Below the pieces are notes generated by a model. It ran no database searches. It saw only the letters and a program-made list of their open reading frames with translations, and was not told where the DNA came from. 64,000 nt of DNA from Daldinia sp. FL1419 (taxonomy: Eukaryota > Ascomycota > Sordariomycetes > Xylariales > Hypoxylaceae), in the NCBI GenBank assembly GCA_025201765.1, contig MU623342.1:496001-560000 (forward strand). Reading direction: 5' to 3'. How positions within the stretch are numbered: position 1 is the first letter of the stretch; the number at the start of each line of letters is the position of its first letter. Positions 46,809-60,996 of the stretch are shown in pieces. A program made the position numbers and the translations under genes.

Positions 46809-49800
46809 CGTATATATATACCTGTCTTATAGAAGATAATATTGATTTCGTGACCACTGGGTAACAACAGTGGCGTCCTTGGCGCAAGATTCATATTGAG
46901 ATATGAGGCTTCTTTTTATAACAACGCCACCCCTTGTGATTCGGAATAACAGAAATCATGATGCTCGACTGTTGAAACTAGAATTGGTGTCATCTATCCT
47001 CTTTCTAGACCGTAATCTAGCCGAATATACCTTCGTGATGGCGAAGACATAATTTATTAACCCGGTCCCAAATATAGAGATAGTAGCGGGTTAAGCGTAG
47101 CGCATATGTGTTCGCTAGCGACGGGCTCAGTTGACAGCAACGGGTTAAGAGTAGACTACGGCGGGTTATGATAGATTCACGAAGCCCCCGAGCAATATAA
47201 TTTGACCTACAACGTCGCTTCAAGTTCCAATAGCACTTTTAAATTTTGAATCCCTTATACCTCGTAGAAGACAAATGAGGAGGCGCTAACGTTGAAGGAA
47301 ACTTCCACTACCTATGCCCAATTTCGGCACCATCACTATTGACGTTATTCCGAGTCGAACCATTGGGTTATTTTATCGTTTACCATTTGGAGATAACCCA
47401 CATATTGCCCTTTGCGCTATTTTGAACGTCGTACAAACTGCTGACTTAAGCGATCATCAACAGGGGTATTAGAGATGGTTCTTATTTGCTCTTTTATTAT
47501 AGCTTTATAGACGACATCTCTATGGATATACAGAGTTGAGCGATATATTTTCAACTACAGCAACTGCTCTTCTACACTACGGCTTATTCGCAATTCTCAA
47601 CCCAGCCTATTCCGGCTGAACCCTATTTTACCTCGTTAAATGCTAAACACGTCCTCTGAAAAGCTATTTAATACTATTAGAAGCTAGAGAATTTAAAGAC
47701 TCATACCTAGTATCTACGCTAGTACTACATTTCCAGGAGAGGCCTATATGTACCTATATTGTAAACACTGGGTGCTTTGTATGCTTATCAACCCCGATGG
47801 GGATCATTGATAGATAATAGAACCCGAGCATATTCTTAATGTTATCATTACATTTACGAGCTAGACTCTGTACCGATTACCTGGGGCAGTAGACACCAAT
47901 GACATACTATGATCCATGCCGAACACATCGAGAAGTAGGCTGCAATGCTAATCGAAATTGGTTTTCGTTGCATGTTGGTTTTTTCGATATACACCATATA
48001 CACCGTCGCACTAGGCGTCCCGGCCTAACAACAGGTCACCAATATGGTCGCAGCCGTAAGAAATACAATATCCCAAATCCGAATAGGCCGCATAATATTG
48101 GATGTCTTTCGTATTATAGCCCAGCGGGCGTCGTAGCCTCACGCCCGTGTTACTAGTATCTTCGCTAATCACCTTAAATAACATTCAGCCCCGGGACAAG
48201 ATGATATCTATGATGATGTCTATTATGATGCCAAGTTTTCATTGTACAACTGTTGAACCGACGGCTGTCACATCTTACGGCCTACCTTGGACCTATACGG
48301 AGGTTGCCTTTCACCTCCGGGATGAAACCACGAGTTCTACCAGTACACTGAATCGTGTAGCACGAATTTCACCTTAGATACCGACCAGTCCTACAGAAGC
48401 TATTTGCGAAATGACAATGTAGCCTTGGTGCTACCTTAAGCCGTACAAACCAATCGTTTTCAGGACAACTCCCCCTCACAATTTGACGACCGACGTACTA
48501 CTGCAGTTTTCGGTATGAAAGACTCTAGGCATCTCGGCCGTCCAACCACCTTGTGACTACGGTAGCCTAGTCTAGGGGGATGTTTACGAAAACTAACAAT
48601 AGGGGCGAACACTATTCCCAACCTTTAAATACCGTTAGCCGCAAATATGTCGAGATCGCGGGTGTGATAGGGCGATCTCTTGTTTAGGGGGTGGGGATCA
48701 TATAGCAAATAGAAACGATCCCACTAGTAGATTAATTTAGGGGGCCATCGCTCTTAGTCCGATGTATTCAGGCGCCATTAGGTGGCCTTAGGCGTATATA
48801 AGTCAAGATTACTCTACCTACCAGAAAGAAATAGTGCCGTTGCCTTATCTGAGGTTTCCACACGATGGAAGCAAACATGGGCGATCAGTACTGTTCTATG
48901 GTAAGATGCCAAGGGTTGATGGCAGTTCTAGCTTCATAAACTTCCATACGATACCAGGTTTTGCTAGCACACTAAGAAATTAGAACACAATCATGGGTCC
49001 ATGGGTTGCTCTCGGGTGTGATTCTCCATTAATATCATTGTAGCTAAATTTACTAACTTGTTTTTAAGTGCACGGGGCATCCGAAACACGCAGAGATCTA
49101 CGGATTACCAGCGGAAAATATTCCCGTTCGTTTTAAATATTTCTAATGGGTCTTCCATAGCCCATCGACCTACGTCCGTTACCTTTTTCTTTTGTATTAC
49201 GATTTACGACGTGTTTATCTGCGACGGTCTCACGACGGTTTAAAACACTTATTTGCTACCGAGGACATCATAATGATGGATACTAAACCCCATCAGATCC
49301 AGAATTCTCTCCCTTCGGCCGTTGGAGGTGGGTTCATCCGAGGTTGCCGTCTCATGTACACCTCTCGTGCTTGAGTAGTCCGTAAGGCAACCGTGCTAAG
49401 ACAAAAAGGAAAAAAATTGTTTGTCCACATTTAACGTATCAGCGACTACTTAGCCGCGATAGACCTCGATCGTTGTCTTAGGGGAATCCTATCGCGGGAA
49501 TATTGAGATCCCCACTCAAAATTCAGTTCGTACCTAAAACACTTCGAGACGGCTCTGCCTCAACTCTCCACGGCATGGACTCGTAAGTCGCGATAATGCT
49601 TAGGTAGGTGACGATCGAATAGAGCACGCTGGTCGATAAGCGTTTCGATATTCCGTGCTGGCGTATGTGAATTGTTATATTGTGAAGCTAACTGCCATTT
49701 CTGAGACAATCAGCAATGCAATCAGTACGTCAGGGGTATCTCCTCACCGCTGTACATAATGAACTGCCGGCGCGGCGGAAAAGCGGATCGAAGTAACTTT

Positions 49801-50980
49801 ACATAATGTATACCGCCTCGACCTTCCTACCGTCCTGGATTACATACCTTTGGGGTAGGAATGTAGGCAGCTGAGCCTAATAATTGCAGTACGATACGTT
49901 GAGCCTTCGTCCATAGTAACGCCCTGCTGTTTAAGGCGTATGTCTCTAATGTAGGACTTCTGCGCAAGAAGATGCCAAAGCTATGTCCTGGACCACGGAG
50001 GAAATAAGCAGGCATCAATTCCAGAAGACAGGGTCTCCCAGGGGTTTGGGTTTTCTCATAACCATGAGGCTTGCTGGGATGCCAGGGACCCCTCAAACGA
50101 GGCTACCAACACTCATTTATCCCCACACATTTCAGCCTTATTTCACACATCTTCGTAAGTATCCTGGGCACATATCGTGGCATGTGGTGGGACAAGGCGA
50201 CGAATTAATGAGCTTGGGCCCCTTTCGCCTTCACTACATAGGGGTACCGGCAGGCGTGTTTCGGATCACATATTGAACCCTATATGTCCCTGATTTCCTC
50301 TCCATTATTCTTCTTAAAAAAAAAAATACTCCACTTCGGGGCTTCGGCTCCCGAGATTCTATCGGGGTTGCCGGTGTACGTTGTTCTTTACGACTGACCC
50401 GACCCAGGGACAATCATGGACGTTCATATAAGAGGACCCGGAGTCCAGCTGGAGATATCGGAGCTCACCGGCCCATGTAACCTACCTACTTTCTATATCA
50501 TTCTAACCGTATATATCACCGTTACATCGTAGCTAAATATACCACCCAAACAGCACACGTTAACACGTATAGCAGTATCAAACAGTGACAGAAACCCTGA
50601 AACGTTGGTTTGACGTTGTAATTGATTCATTCAAGCGCGGATTCTCACCTGCTGCCTGATACTTCCAGCACAACTGTGCTGTTGCAACCTGTCCGCCTTA
50701 CCTACCTACAGCAAACAAACCCGAGTACGCTCATAGCCCCCTTTTTAATTGGGCAATCAAGAACCTCTATTCATTTGATTCCTCGCGTTAGTTTTCCGTG
50801 TCTTGCTTTTAAGATGTGACTAGTTCCGTATGATATGTCATATTTGGCTAGGTACCTACCTACCTAACATATACAGTTCGACGCACAGTTAAGCCCAATT
50901 CTTTTCTTCTGCCCATTTGCTTTTCTGGAATTCATTTAAATGACGCTCCAATTTACCAGGGCTGCCCTTAATTGATTATT

Positions 50981-51240
50981 AAACACGGCAAAGGTCCACC
51001 TTGAGGCTTGATCCTCGTACATACATGCAGGTATGTCGTGTTGGGGGCATATTGGCTAGTACCATGGAAGACACTCATCTGTCCACAACCTCGTCCTTGC
51101 CGTTTGATATTTGCTACCAATATAGGTCTTCTTTTAGGTCTTCTTTATGTATGCATGGTATCTTGTGTTTTGGGCATCAAAGGGGACACTTATGTCATAA
51201 CCCGACTGGCTGCCCGAGGTCGCTCTAGTGAGCGGCCGGT
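50981..51240 (+). pseudogene. Possible remnant of a major facilitator transporter
   Basis: A frame here encodes PCRLIFATNIGLLLGLLYV followed by GDTYVITRLAARGRSSERPVF. In fungal MFS proteins the equivalent stretch reads PPYNF-x-IGL, a hydrophobic helix, then a GD...RxARRNGGxxEPE-type cytosolic loop. The resemblance covers about 60 residues only; no flanking exons were found and the helix count cannot be completed. This may be a chance match. Confidence 0.25.
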
Positions 51241-54200
51241 CTTCACCCACAACACGGCCTGATACATATCACCAATCACTAAAATCAGGATGTGGGAAGC
51301 CACTAGACGGGATAAGACAGAAAGCTGCCTAAAGCAACCTAGGAATAGTCTTCATGCATCGAAGAAGATGGAAGAGAACAAAGAGCGACCCAAGGGGCAC
51401 TTCCTTTGAGCAGCTCAGGCGTCGGTTGCCTTGACCGGAATTTCAAGCAACGGAATTCCAATTATGCCCAGGCATTCAAAGCCTGCTTCTGAGATTCTTT
51501 GTGTAATTATAGCCTACATGTATTCTAACAGAAATGGGTGAATAACGTCAAGCATAAGGCTAGGGGCGACTTGATTCAAGGGACCGGCCGGGGACGAGAC
51601 CTGAGGCTATGGTGGGAAAAGGCTGCCTTTATAAAGCAATGGGTGCCTGTGGTGCTCCTTCATGGGTGGCTGGGCTTTTCTGATATTGGTGATGTTGATG
51701 CAAACGATCCATGTACCTTCAAGCAAACTCACCGGTAGGTATGCCTTGACCACCACATCGACCGGGTGCGCTACGCCTTCGTTTAAATAATGATACATAT
51801 GTGAAACTAGAATGAAGAAAAACTGTGATCTTCCGTGACCAACACTAGTTACGTTATTATGATGACCGGATTCCTACCCTTTAAGGAGGGTATAGCGAGG
51901 TGGCGTTCAACAAGGGAGTGTGATAGGCTCATATCAATCGGAACCGAGACGCGCCGCAGGCTATACGCAAGCGATCTACTATATGCTTAATGTCTTTATC
52001 AGCTCATACGCGCGCCTACCTATATGCCCTGCGACCGAGGTAGGTCAAGGGGTCCAGCCCTACGATGCGAGGCGGTGTTCATTCATGCTCGCCATAATTA
52101 TTTATCCGCGGGAGCCATTATTACCGTCATATATATGACTAAGTGATGCCTCTTAGTGTAACTTCCTCTAGGCAACAAAAGAAAAAAGTCATGACGGCAA
52201 ATGACATTGAAACGCGTGACGGTGGCACGACCACAAACCATTTACACGTGAACCCCTGAGTTGTTGATGACTTATTCTCATGTTCTGAGCTTTAATGTTC
52301 CCGTGAAGTATGAATTCGGTTGCGAAGGAAAAGGGTGAATCATGATTGCTACACGGCATAGCCAAGAACAAATCTAACGCCTTAAAATTCCTGTGTACTT
52401 CAAGCTCATTGGGAGTCTAGACGAAAGGATGATTATCAGATGCCTTCATCAATGCTATTGACTGCCTTAACAATCAACACGCCTTCCTCTATCACGAATC
52501 ACGAGTTAACCATAGCATCCGATATATTTTGGCGTACCGCAGCATAAAATTCTAGAAAAGCACTGCCTTGCTTATGTACGATGATCACCCACCTAGATTG
52601 CCTTGGCCATCGACTCATTGGAGGGTCTTGTACGAGCAAAAGCTTACGTCAAATAAAACTCAACTCCACCGCCAGGTTGTCTTCTATAACCACCGGCTAT
52701 TCGCCTTCCTATATAGCATAACCGGACCAGTGAGTCTGTTAGAAACTCTCGCTCGGCATCGATCATGCTATTGGGGAAGAGCCCCTTTTCTGTGGCTATC
52801 CACTCCCGTTGCCCGTCGATGCGGCTACGTGAATAGGGATGCTATCTAGCCAAGGATGTCTGCTTATTGGGCCATGCCGTAATGACTAGCTCGACGCTGT
52901 TTTTGATTGTTTTGGCTCTGATAGGTAGGAGCTTCCTCGGTACGGCGCTTTATAATAATGTCGGTCAACGTGCCTAGACCATCAGAAACCCCTGTAAGAT
53001 AGGAGATGGCGTCCCATAGCCCGTAGCCTTATATGCTAGTTCCCGGGCAAGTAGTTGCCTGTTCGGGCAAACTCAACTTGTTTGACGAGATCGTGATTGT
53101 GTTTAGAGGAGGCGAATCAGTAGGGTTATTGGCTGTTGATGCCTACCTATAGGTAGATTACGTGGGCTGGTCAATATTGCCTTGTGGATGTATGTATCCA
53201 TCGTGGTCGGAAGTCCCCGCTCCTCTGTGGGATTCCCATCATCTTAGACACCATCAGTGTTTTACCACGGGCGTATATCTGGCGGTGTATATAAATTCAG
53301 CTACTAAGGTAAAGTCATACCTCGCAGGAATTTGCATGCATTCAAACGCCGTTTTTTTTGAACCAAGGTTTCTTGCCTGAATCATAGGGCCATTTTTGTT
53401 AACGCCTTGTAGGGGTCGCCTGGTAGTAATAATCCGTATGGTCCTATGCCTAGAGAATAGGGGTTAGATACGGCTATGCTCAATCAAAGTTCGGATAGAA
53501 CACGTAACATGAACCTTTCTGGTCGACAATCCCGCCGAAAACTATCTTTTCCTTTGTTGTTCGGATAGATGGGATCGCGAGGCGACTATTTCCCCTGAAT
53601 CTTTCCTGTTTATGCGCGCCGCCACCGTCTTGCCACATTGAACAGCTGACTCTTAGGAAAGCATGACTAAAGTCCGAAAGGATAATTCGGTATAATGATA
53701 TAATATATTAGCTGTGGCTGACTGCTATACTCAGCTGAAAACCTCTTCGAATGCTTTTTCTGGATTTTAGTCAGATTGAGGTTCCCTGACGAATTTGCCT
53801 ATGAGACGTTAATTGGAGTATAACGCATATAGCCTCGAAAGTAGATCAATTGAATGCTCGACAGAGATTTGCCGTCCCTTTTATAATACTATATAGGAAT
53901 TGGAGGTATATATGTATGTCTTGAATAGGATCCGGTCACGGGTGCAGTTGGGACCGGCCGGATCGACATTTTGTGTAACAGATATCGGGGTGGCCGATCC
54001 GGAAAACCAGAATGTTTATCGGCCTGTCCGAGCGGCGGTTAGAGGATTGGATCTTCGGGAGTGATCCAAGCGAAAACTTGTAGCTGCACGTGGAGAGGTC
54101 GTTAGGTACCTCCTAGAGACTGTCGATGTTCTCGGATAACAACGGCAGATGGAGATTAAAATATGACGTATTCTGCTCAAGGCGAATTTATTGTCAGGTC

Positions 54201-56127
54201 ATCAGATTTAAATCCTACCTCGGGTTTCGTGCTCAAATGAAATTACATACCATGACACTTCACGTATTCTACCGCCCCGTATTTTTCCTTTTTTTCTCCC
54301 TCGGTTATGGCCAGCCTGGATACCGAAGATACCGGAAGAGGCGCAAATAAACTTGGTCATCTTATGATCGGATTTCCCTTATAAAAGTTCCAATCCCCGA
54401 CTCCTCTATAGCTCTTTCGTCTTTTCCCTAGGATTATCGTCTGCCTGAATACCTAGTTTTGAAAGATATGCTAAGGGGAGGGGGCTAAGATGCGATTCGA
54501 CCCCAAACATTCCATGCGGTACTATTGATATCTTGAATCGTATAGAAATATCCAAGGGCATAGAACAGGTAGAATGGTTCGTACGTTGAGCGAAGAGGTC
54601 GTTCAATATTTGCGGCTCTGCGGGCTAGTTGTCTTGTTACGGGCGTATTGTATGTAAGAGGTAGGTATATAAAGCACTAAATTGGGGGCCGGGTTTACGG
54701 GATTTGAGTAATGCAAGCCTATAATTTTTCTATAATGGGGGTTCCACTCTGAAAAGTCCTATCCATAGGTAGGTATACTTATTCGATAACCTAGTGTCTT
54801 ACGTACAGCTCCTAGATCTTGGTAACGCTACCTAGGTAGGTAGGCATCTTCCAATTTTCTATTTATTATCACCCCCACCCCTGAAATCGCCCTACGTTAG
54901 GGGAACTGATATCAAGCTACCCCGACACATTACAAAAAAAACCAAAAAAAAAAAAAAAAAACCGCTTCACATGGAAAAGTGTACAAATTCGCCCGATTTT
55001 ACGTCTTATTATTTCCTATTTATTTTTCTTTTTACGATAATCAACATGTGCTAGTTATATTCGGTCAACGTTTCTCACAATATTAATTCGGGATTACCAT
55101 TAGTTAACATGCTCGCCGATTTGCTTTGCTTCGAGGCCGAAACCAATCCACGTCATGCCACTAATACAGCCTAACCAAGTTCTTATCGAGTAGGTAGACT
55201 TCTCTACTGAGAATTACTGAGATATTCGCAGGCGCTCTAGAGATCAACCCTACCTAGGCTATCAAGGCTATTTGTATAACAGCCCAGCCTGCCTAATTTA
55301 CACATTTGAATCGAGACTCACCGACCTGACTCGGAAGGTTCAAGGACAACGACAATAATAGCGCTGAACCCATTGCGGGGGCCTTCCGAATCGAATCGTT
55401 TGCGCTGCGGACTATATTCAATTCCTACCTTGAGCCTCCGCCTAACTAGATTGATTGGTATGACATCCATCCTTCGGTATTCTTGGTCTTGGTTGTATCT
55501 CTGCGACGCCTTTAGACTCGTTTGTCGGAAATTTGGGGTGTTGTAGGTTTGCATTAGGATTCGGATATAGCGCTACGATTGGTGATTTCGCCATGACGAC
55601 GAGGTTGGTAAATTGCCAGGCGTGGAGGCTGGTTTGATGAATTTGGAGGATGAGAGAAGTGAGGAAAATTTGGTAGGAGGAATTGATTTGAGGGGCTCCC
55701 TAAACCTACCTAAGGAACCCCACTGAGCTTGAGGCTCAAGTTTAGCGACCCTTTGCGAACCACGAGGCAACCGAACCTTCGGTCAGCCCAAACTGGGTTG
55801 CTACCTCCTTCCTTTGGTAGTAATATGTACCTGCGCTTTACCTACCTAGACAGTGCCAAATGGCAAGTACCTCTTTACCTGTAGGTTACATCATGTACCT
55901 TCTTAGTCCGCGCACCGTCCAAAGTGTAAACAACTCCATGAATATAAGTACGGACACATTTACGATGGTGATGACCTTGTGAGTTACTCAATCCAATTCA
56001 ATTGGGATTCTAGATGGGAGTTTCATCTCATTCCTAAAGCATGATTAAGGTCACTTACTTGAACAAAACCTGCGTGAGTTGTTACTGAATCCCTCCCCCT
56101 CCTTTTTGCACGCCTACACTTCAAAAC

Positions 56128-56183
56128 GCACCCGGTACGCACTCGGTACGCACTCGGTACTCACTCAGTTACGCACTCAGTAC
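56128..56183. repeat. 11-bp minisatellite, five copies
   Basis: Tandem units of GCACTCGGTAC: 56128-56138 (one change), 56139-56149, 56150-56160, 56161-56172 (12 bp, degenerate) and 56173-56183 (one change). It lies about 630 bp upstream of the EST1-type gene start. Confidence 0.85.
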
Positions 56184-56815
56184 AATCACCACACTCGGTG
56201 CAAGTCGCTGCCCTTATATTTAGCTTATTTAACCCCCTTCCGATTTCATATGTAGCTCCTACTCTCGCTGTTTAATCCCCCCGCAACTATTGCATTTTCG
56301 GAATTGAAAATCCCCTTTGGGTTAGACTAGTAATCTTCTCATTGACACAAACGAAAGGGAAACCTCCGGGTTTCATTTTTTTACACACCTGCTGAGGTTT
56401 ATATGCTAATTCATTTTTTCTCTTACTAAAAGGTTCTTTTTTCTTAAAAATGGGGTTCCAGCACTAAAACAGCAGCATTCATTCAACTTGATAAACTACT
56501 ACTTCGGATTTATGATTAATTAGTTGTGACCTTGTCGACCCTCATGTGCTGCAGCCCCTTTATCTTAAAAAATTGACTCCTCAACTCAGCCACACATTCG
56601 ATGAACTACGCATCGTCAACAATACTTCTCAGAGATAAAAGACGGTCAATTCATTCTGACTGACAATTCGACTTATTAATACTCGGTATCGTTCTCGCAA
56701 GTCACGATAAACCCAGCTCTGAAGAGAGGGTTGCCCAGGGGACTCCCTAGAACAGCCAGAGACGAAATTAGCATCTTAAATTCATTTTTAGCAAGTAAGA
56801 CTTTTATATCACAAG

Positions 56816-59368
56816 ATGCCTCAAAAGGATGTTGCCGCGTCGTTCATCAACTATCTCCGGAACGCTTCGAAGCTCCGATGTCCTTTTCCGAGGTGCGGCG
56901 ATGAGTTCCCTGATATTGATGATCGGATACGAACGCATCTGCAAACACGCCATTCAGAACTGGTGGGGAAAGATAACATTTCTCAGCTCGTTCAAGACAT
57001 TAGAAAGGGAAGCGCCGAGGCAGTCAAGAGGTCAGTTTTCTACTAGTTGACTATTTTACGGACCGACTAACAGCTTGTGAAGGACGGCAACTGATAGACA
57101 GCAGCAGCTGATTAGTTCTCAAGATCCAGGAGGGGGGCTTGCTGATCCGCAAGGGGATAAAAATGAAAGAAGTGATTTTAGCCCAAATAAAAGACGCAAA
57201 TCCCCTTCGTCCTCTATAAAGGACCGCCCCAAGTCTCTCAGTCCACAGAGACGATCAAGAGCTCGCGCTGTATCGACTAGCGCCAATGACCCTGATTTTA
57301 GAAGGGCTACTCAGCTAGGGAAGCTCTGGAATCCGGACGACGCAGCCTCTCCTTCCTCTCCGCGCCCAAGGCCGACGTCCCGGCAAACGAGGAACATTGG
57401 TCAACCGAGGAGTCGATCTGATGCGGCTGATGATGAAATTGAAGCTACTAGACTCATTAAGCAGCCGGAGACTCGGCCAATCAGCCAGGAACAATTAATC
57501 GCTGAAGTAAAGGGCATATATGCAGGGCTTGTTATGGTCGAGTCTAAGTGCATTGAAGTCGACAACGCTCAGCAGTCGCAAAATGAAACCCAGTTGAATA
57601 ATGAACAGTGGCAAGCGTTGATAGCGCTGCATAGGACGCTTCTTCATGAGCACCATGACTTTTTCTTAGCTTCGCAGCATCCTTCCGCGAGCCAGGCACT
57701 TCGACGATTAGCATCCAAGTACGCCATGCCGGCTCGTATGTGGAGGCACGGAATACATTCGTTTCTTGAACTATTAAGACATAGGCTCCCACACTCTCTG
57801 GAGCATATGCTCACCTTTATTTATTTGGCGTATTCGATGATGGCTCTTTTATATGAAACAGTGCCAGCCTTCGAGGATACATGGATAGAATGCTTGGGAG
57901 ATTTGGGCAGATATAGGTCAGTTAAGATAGGTGATATATTCCACGGCAGCGCAGCTCACAGTGAATAATACAGGATGGCTATTGAAGACGATGATATCCG
58001 AGATAGAGAGGTCTGGACGTCGGTATCTCGTCATTGGTATTCCAAGGCTTCTGATAAAGCACCTACTACTGGACGGCTATATCATCACCTTGCTATTCTC
58101 GCGCGCCCTAACCCCCTCCAACAGCTTTACTACTACACCAAGTCTCTTTGTGTCCCAATCCCGTTCAGTTCTGCCAGGGAATCGATCATGACTCTATTCG
58201 ACCCTATACTTGATCCCACCAGTGCGCAGCATTCTCGATTAAGCGCGGTTGACGTGGCTTTCGTCAAAGCACACGGAATTCTATTTAGCAACAAGTATAC
58301 GGATGATTTTCCCTCGACAGTTGATAAGTTTAGTAGTATGCTAGATAACCACATCGGTCGAACGACACGAAAGTGGATGGAGTCTGGGTAAATTCTGAAT
58401 CCAGCCATTTGCTTGCCTCCTCTATTGTACTAAGACTAGAACAGATACTACATTGCTATTTCTGACTGCAATGGTCTCCTATCTTATGGCCAGGACGACA
58501 ACGTTATTTTAAAGGCTATACGCCCACAGCACCCCGAAGAAACACTCGAGCCGGGTATGGAAGTAGGAAATGCTCTTCGCGACTATAAGCCTACGAAGAC
58601 TGAAGAAGGGGCTCTTAAACTCTTTGGTATCACATGTGACGTCGTCTTGCGTAGGCTCGGTGATTTCAACGTAAGCCCCCCCCTTTTTTCCCCAGATAGG
58701 AGGGACCTCGAGGTATAAATGTGCATATAGCTAACTGAACTCTTTTATAGATTCTCCCGTTTCTGCATGTGGTTTTGGTTTTCGTGTTCCACCTCACTCA
58801 TTATCCTAATGCGCTATTCTTCATTGAGAAGACGTTCCCGTGGAAGCTAGTCTCTCTTCAACTAAATTCGCTACTCCTATCTTACCGAGAGCATCATCGA
58901 ATTTACAATGAGCAGTTCCCCAGACAGGATAAAGAACCCGCCCCTCGTCCGTTGCCGGAAGACTTTGCGATGAAGGGTCTGGTTTGGGTTGAGAAGTACT
59001 TCCCGAACGACTGGTTTTCCAACGACAAAATAGACGATGATGAAAAGTACTTCGAGGTCGCATCCATGACTGGGGATCGGAAAGAGAGGATTCTATGGCT
59101 GGGATGCCGCATTGCGAAATTTGGAAGATGGCTCACCTACGACGAGACATCGCATCAATTTGGTGTTGTGTCCGAGTATGATACTGAAATTGAAACCATC
59201 GCGAAAGATGCAGACATGGTGAACGTCTCTGAGACGTCCGAATCAGCCTCTCACAGTTCTACGTTCGACTCTATAACTACCCTAGGGGATGCAACGCCAG
59301 AAAGAGATGATGAGGATATGATAGACGTTGATGAGGCTCTAGAGTGCAGGCCAATAATCCGCCAATAA
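56816..59368 (+). CDS. C2H2 zinc finger and EST1-type DNA/RNA-binding domain protein
   Basis: Exons are 56816-57030, 57083-57916, 57974-58387, 58445-58670 and 58751-59368, giving 768 residues; four introns of 52-80 nt all keep frame. A single C2H2 finger lies at residues 22-46 (Cys22, Cys27, His41, His46). Residues about 75-215 are a basic, Ser/Pro-rich linker with RR-SP repeats. From about residue 235 the helical block includes MPARMWRHGIHSFLELLRHRL, TWIECLGDLGRYRMAIEDDD, SRHWYSKASDKAPTTGRLYH and HHLAILARPNPLQQLYYYTK. This TPR-like plus EST1/SMG6-type DNA/RNA-binding arrangement is seen in a fungal family and relates to EST1/SMG5-7 proteins of telomere and nonsense-mediated decay biology. 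There is no PIN nuclease domain. The C-terminal 70 residues are acidic. Role in telomeres or RNA decay is inferred from the domain only. Confidence 0.92.
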
Positions 59369-60968
59369 ATTGGTTTCAGCATGTTTTCAGCTTGTCACTC
59401 GCGAAAGGCCTTGTGTACAAGCACATGAGGGCGTGGACAGTTCATATCCTTGTTATCAAGGATATAACTTGCGACGCTCATGCACTTTCATCTACTTAGA
59501 CGTACGAGGCCGCCCCTCTACATGCATGGTTCTTTTTCGGCTGGTTTGGCGAAATAATTTGCATCGATTTATTATTATTTTAATTCAAGACACTTATATC
59601 AACTATTGGTGTTGTAGCATTGACAAGCCCCCAGCCGTCGGTTTTCCTTGGGCCGGAAGGTTGGTACACCAATTTCATTTCTTTGCGGTTCGATATAAGT
59701 CATGTTACAACCTCAGATGATCTGCTGTGTATATCAAATCAATAGAAAATGTTAATGTTCCACAGCCCATGCCTATGAACCTATGTTCCTCGTAGGAAAG
59801 ATGTCTCGGCCCTTCTATGTGAGTAATGGTCAGACAAGACCCTCAACTTATCCGTTCCATTACCGTGTGATTCTTATTGCATGATACTACCTAGGTTCTG
59901 TCAGCACGCAGTTATATCTTCTGATGAAATGACATAAGAAACGGGTTAATAATAGCGAGCCTCGTCAATTGCAAGCCCGGTTAGGGGGCTATATGTCTTG
60001 GGTACGTTCCGAGCTTAACACTTAATAGGGCCAGGGCTAACAAGTTTCTATGGCAGCCCTTGGAGACCAAATATGAATAGATAGGTGCCGATCTATTATT
60101 GATTTCCGGCTTTTGAGGCATCAGACGCGACTTGGACTAGAAGCTCCAACTCACGCGGCGCTTGAAATAGAATCAAGGCTGCAAGAACCTTGAGGACTAG
60201 GTTCAGCCACGAGAGAGTACTCCAACCGTCCTGTTAACAGGGCGAGGTCACAGGGTAAGGCAAGACGAGGCAAAGCGAGACGAGGTCATATCGGTGTTAT
60301 ATTAGTCAGTTTGAAGTGAAAGTCCTGGAGTTATCGACCTGACCGGGACCTTTGACAGTGTTGGGGCGAGATAGGACTCTGGTTGGTTTCACGTTTCCTT
60401 ACAAACACGAAGCCTTGTAGGCGTCTAATTTCTATCACTTTTCTCATATATGGCATGGACTAAGGCAATCTTTTTAATCCATCAGCATTGGTTCGATGCT
60501 GACTTTGTGGTAAGGTTTTTTGGGTAAAAGGGGTAATAGAACGCGTAAATAGTTACATCTACTTGTTGGCTAACAGCCTAACAACTTGAGGTTATCCCCG
60601 TTTACCTCCTAGTGTATTATTACAGCGCCTGTGTTAGCGCCTGGACGGCCTATTAGATCGAGACCCACGTCAGCATTCCATTGGGGGCATCCTATGTTCC
60701 ATGCACGTAATACAGTAGGGCCAAGTCGGATAAACACATGCTGCACACATGCTACTTTACTGGCGTGTATACGAGATTGGATACGTTGCATTACTTCTAT
60801 TACGCTAGGTAGGTACGAATCTGTACCTCCTGGCAGTGCATACGTCTGGAATGTAATAAGGTCACATTGGTGTACTAGAACGAATTCTACACCCCCAGCA
60901 AATCTTATCTCTACCTACATGTAGGTATGTATGCTTCTCGAAGGGGCAGTCAGCCATGCATGGGCAGA

Positions 60969-60996
60969 TAGGTAGGTACCTACCTACCTAGGTAGC
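60969..60996. repeat. TAGG/CCTA inverted run
   Basis: TAGGTAGGTACC is followed by TACCTACCTAGGTAG. The tetranucleotide run inverts on itself, forming nested palindromes. Confidence 0.85.

Larger units (their letters stand above)
46809..56815. other. Gene desert, 10 kb
   Basis: No intact gene was found. Most DNA is stop-rich on both strands. A short transporter-like remnant is possible at 50981-51240 (entered separately). Repeats include a CCTAGGTAGG run at 54831-54845, a mixed A tract near 54935-54960 and an 11-bp minisatellite at 56128-56183. Frames at 47899-48377, 49983-50276 and 53162-53380 have no recognisable features. Confidence 0.5.
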
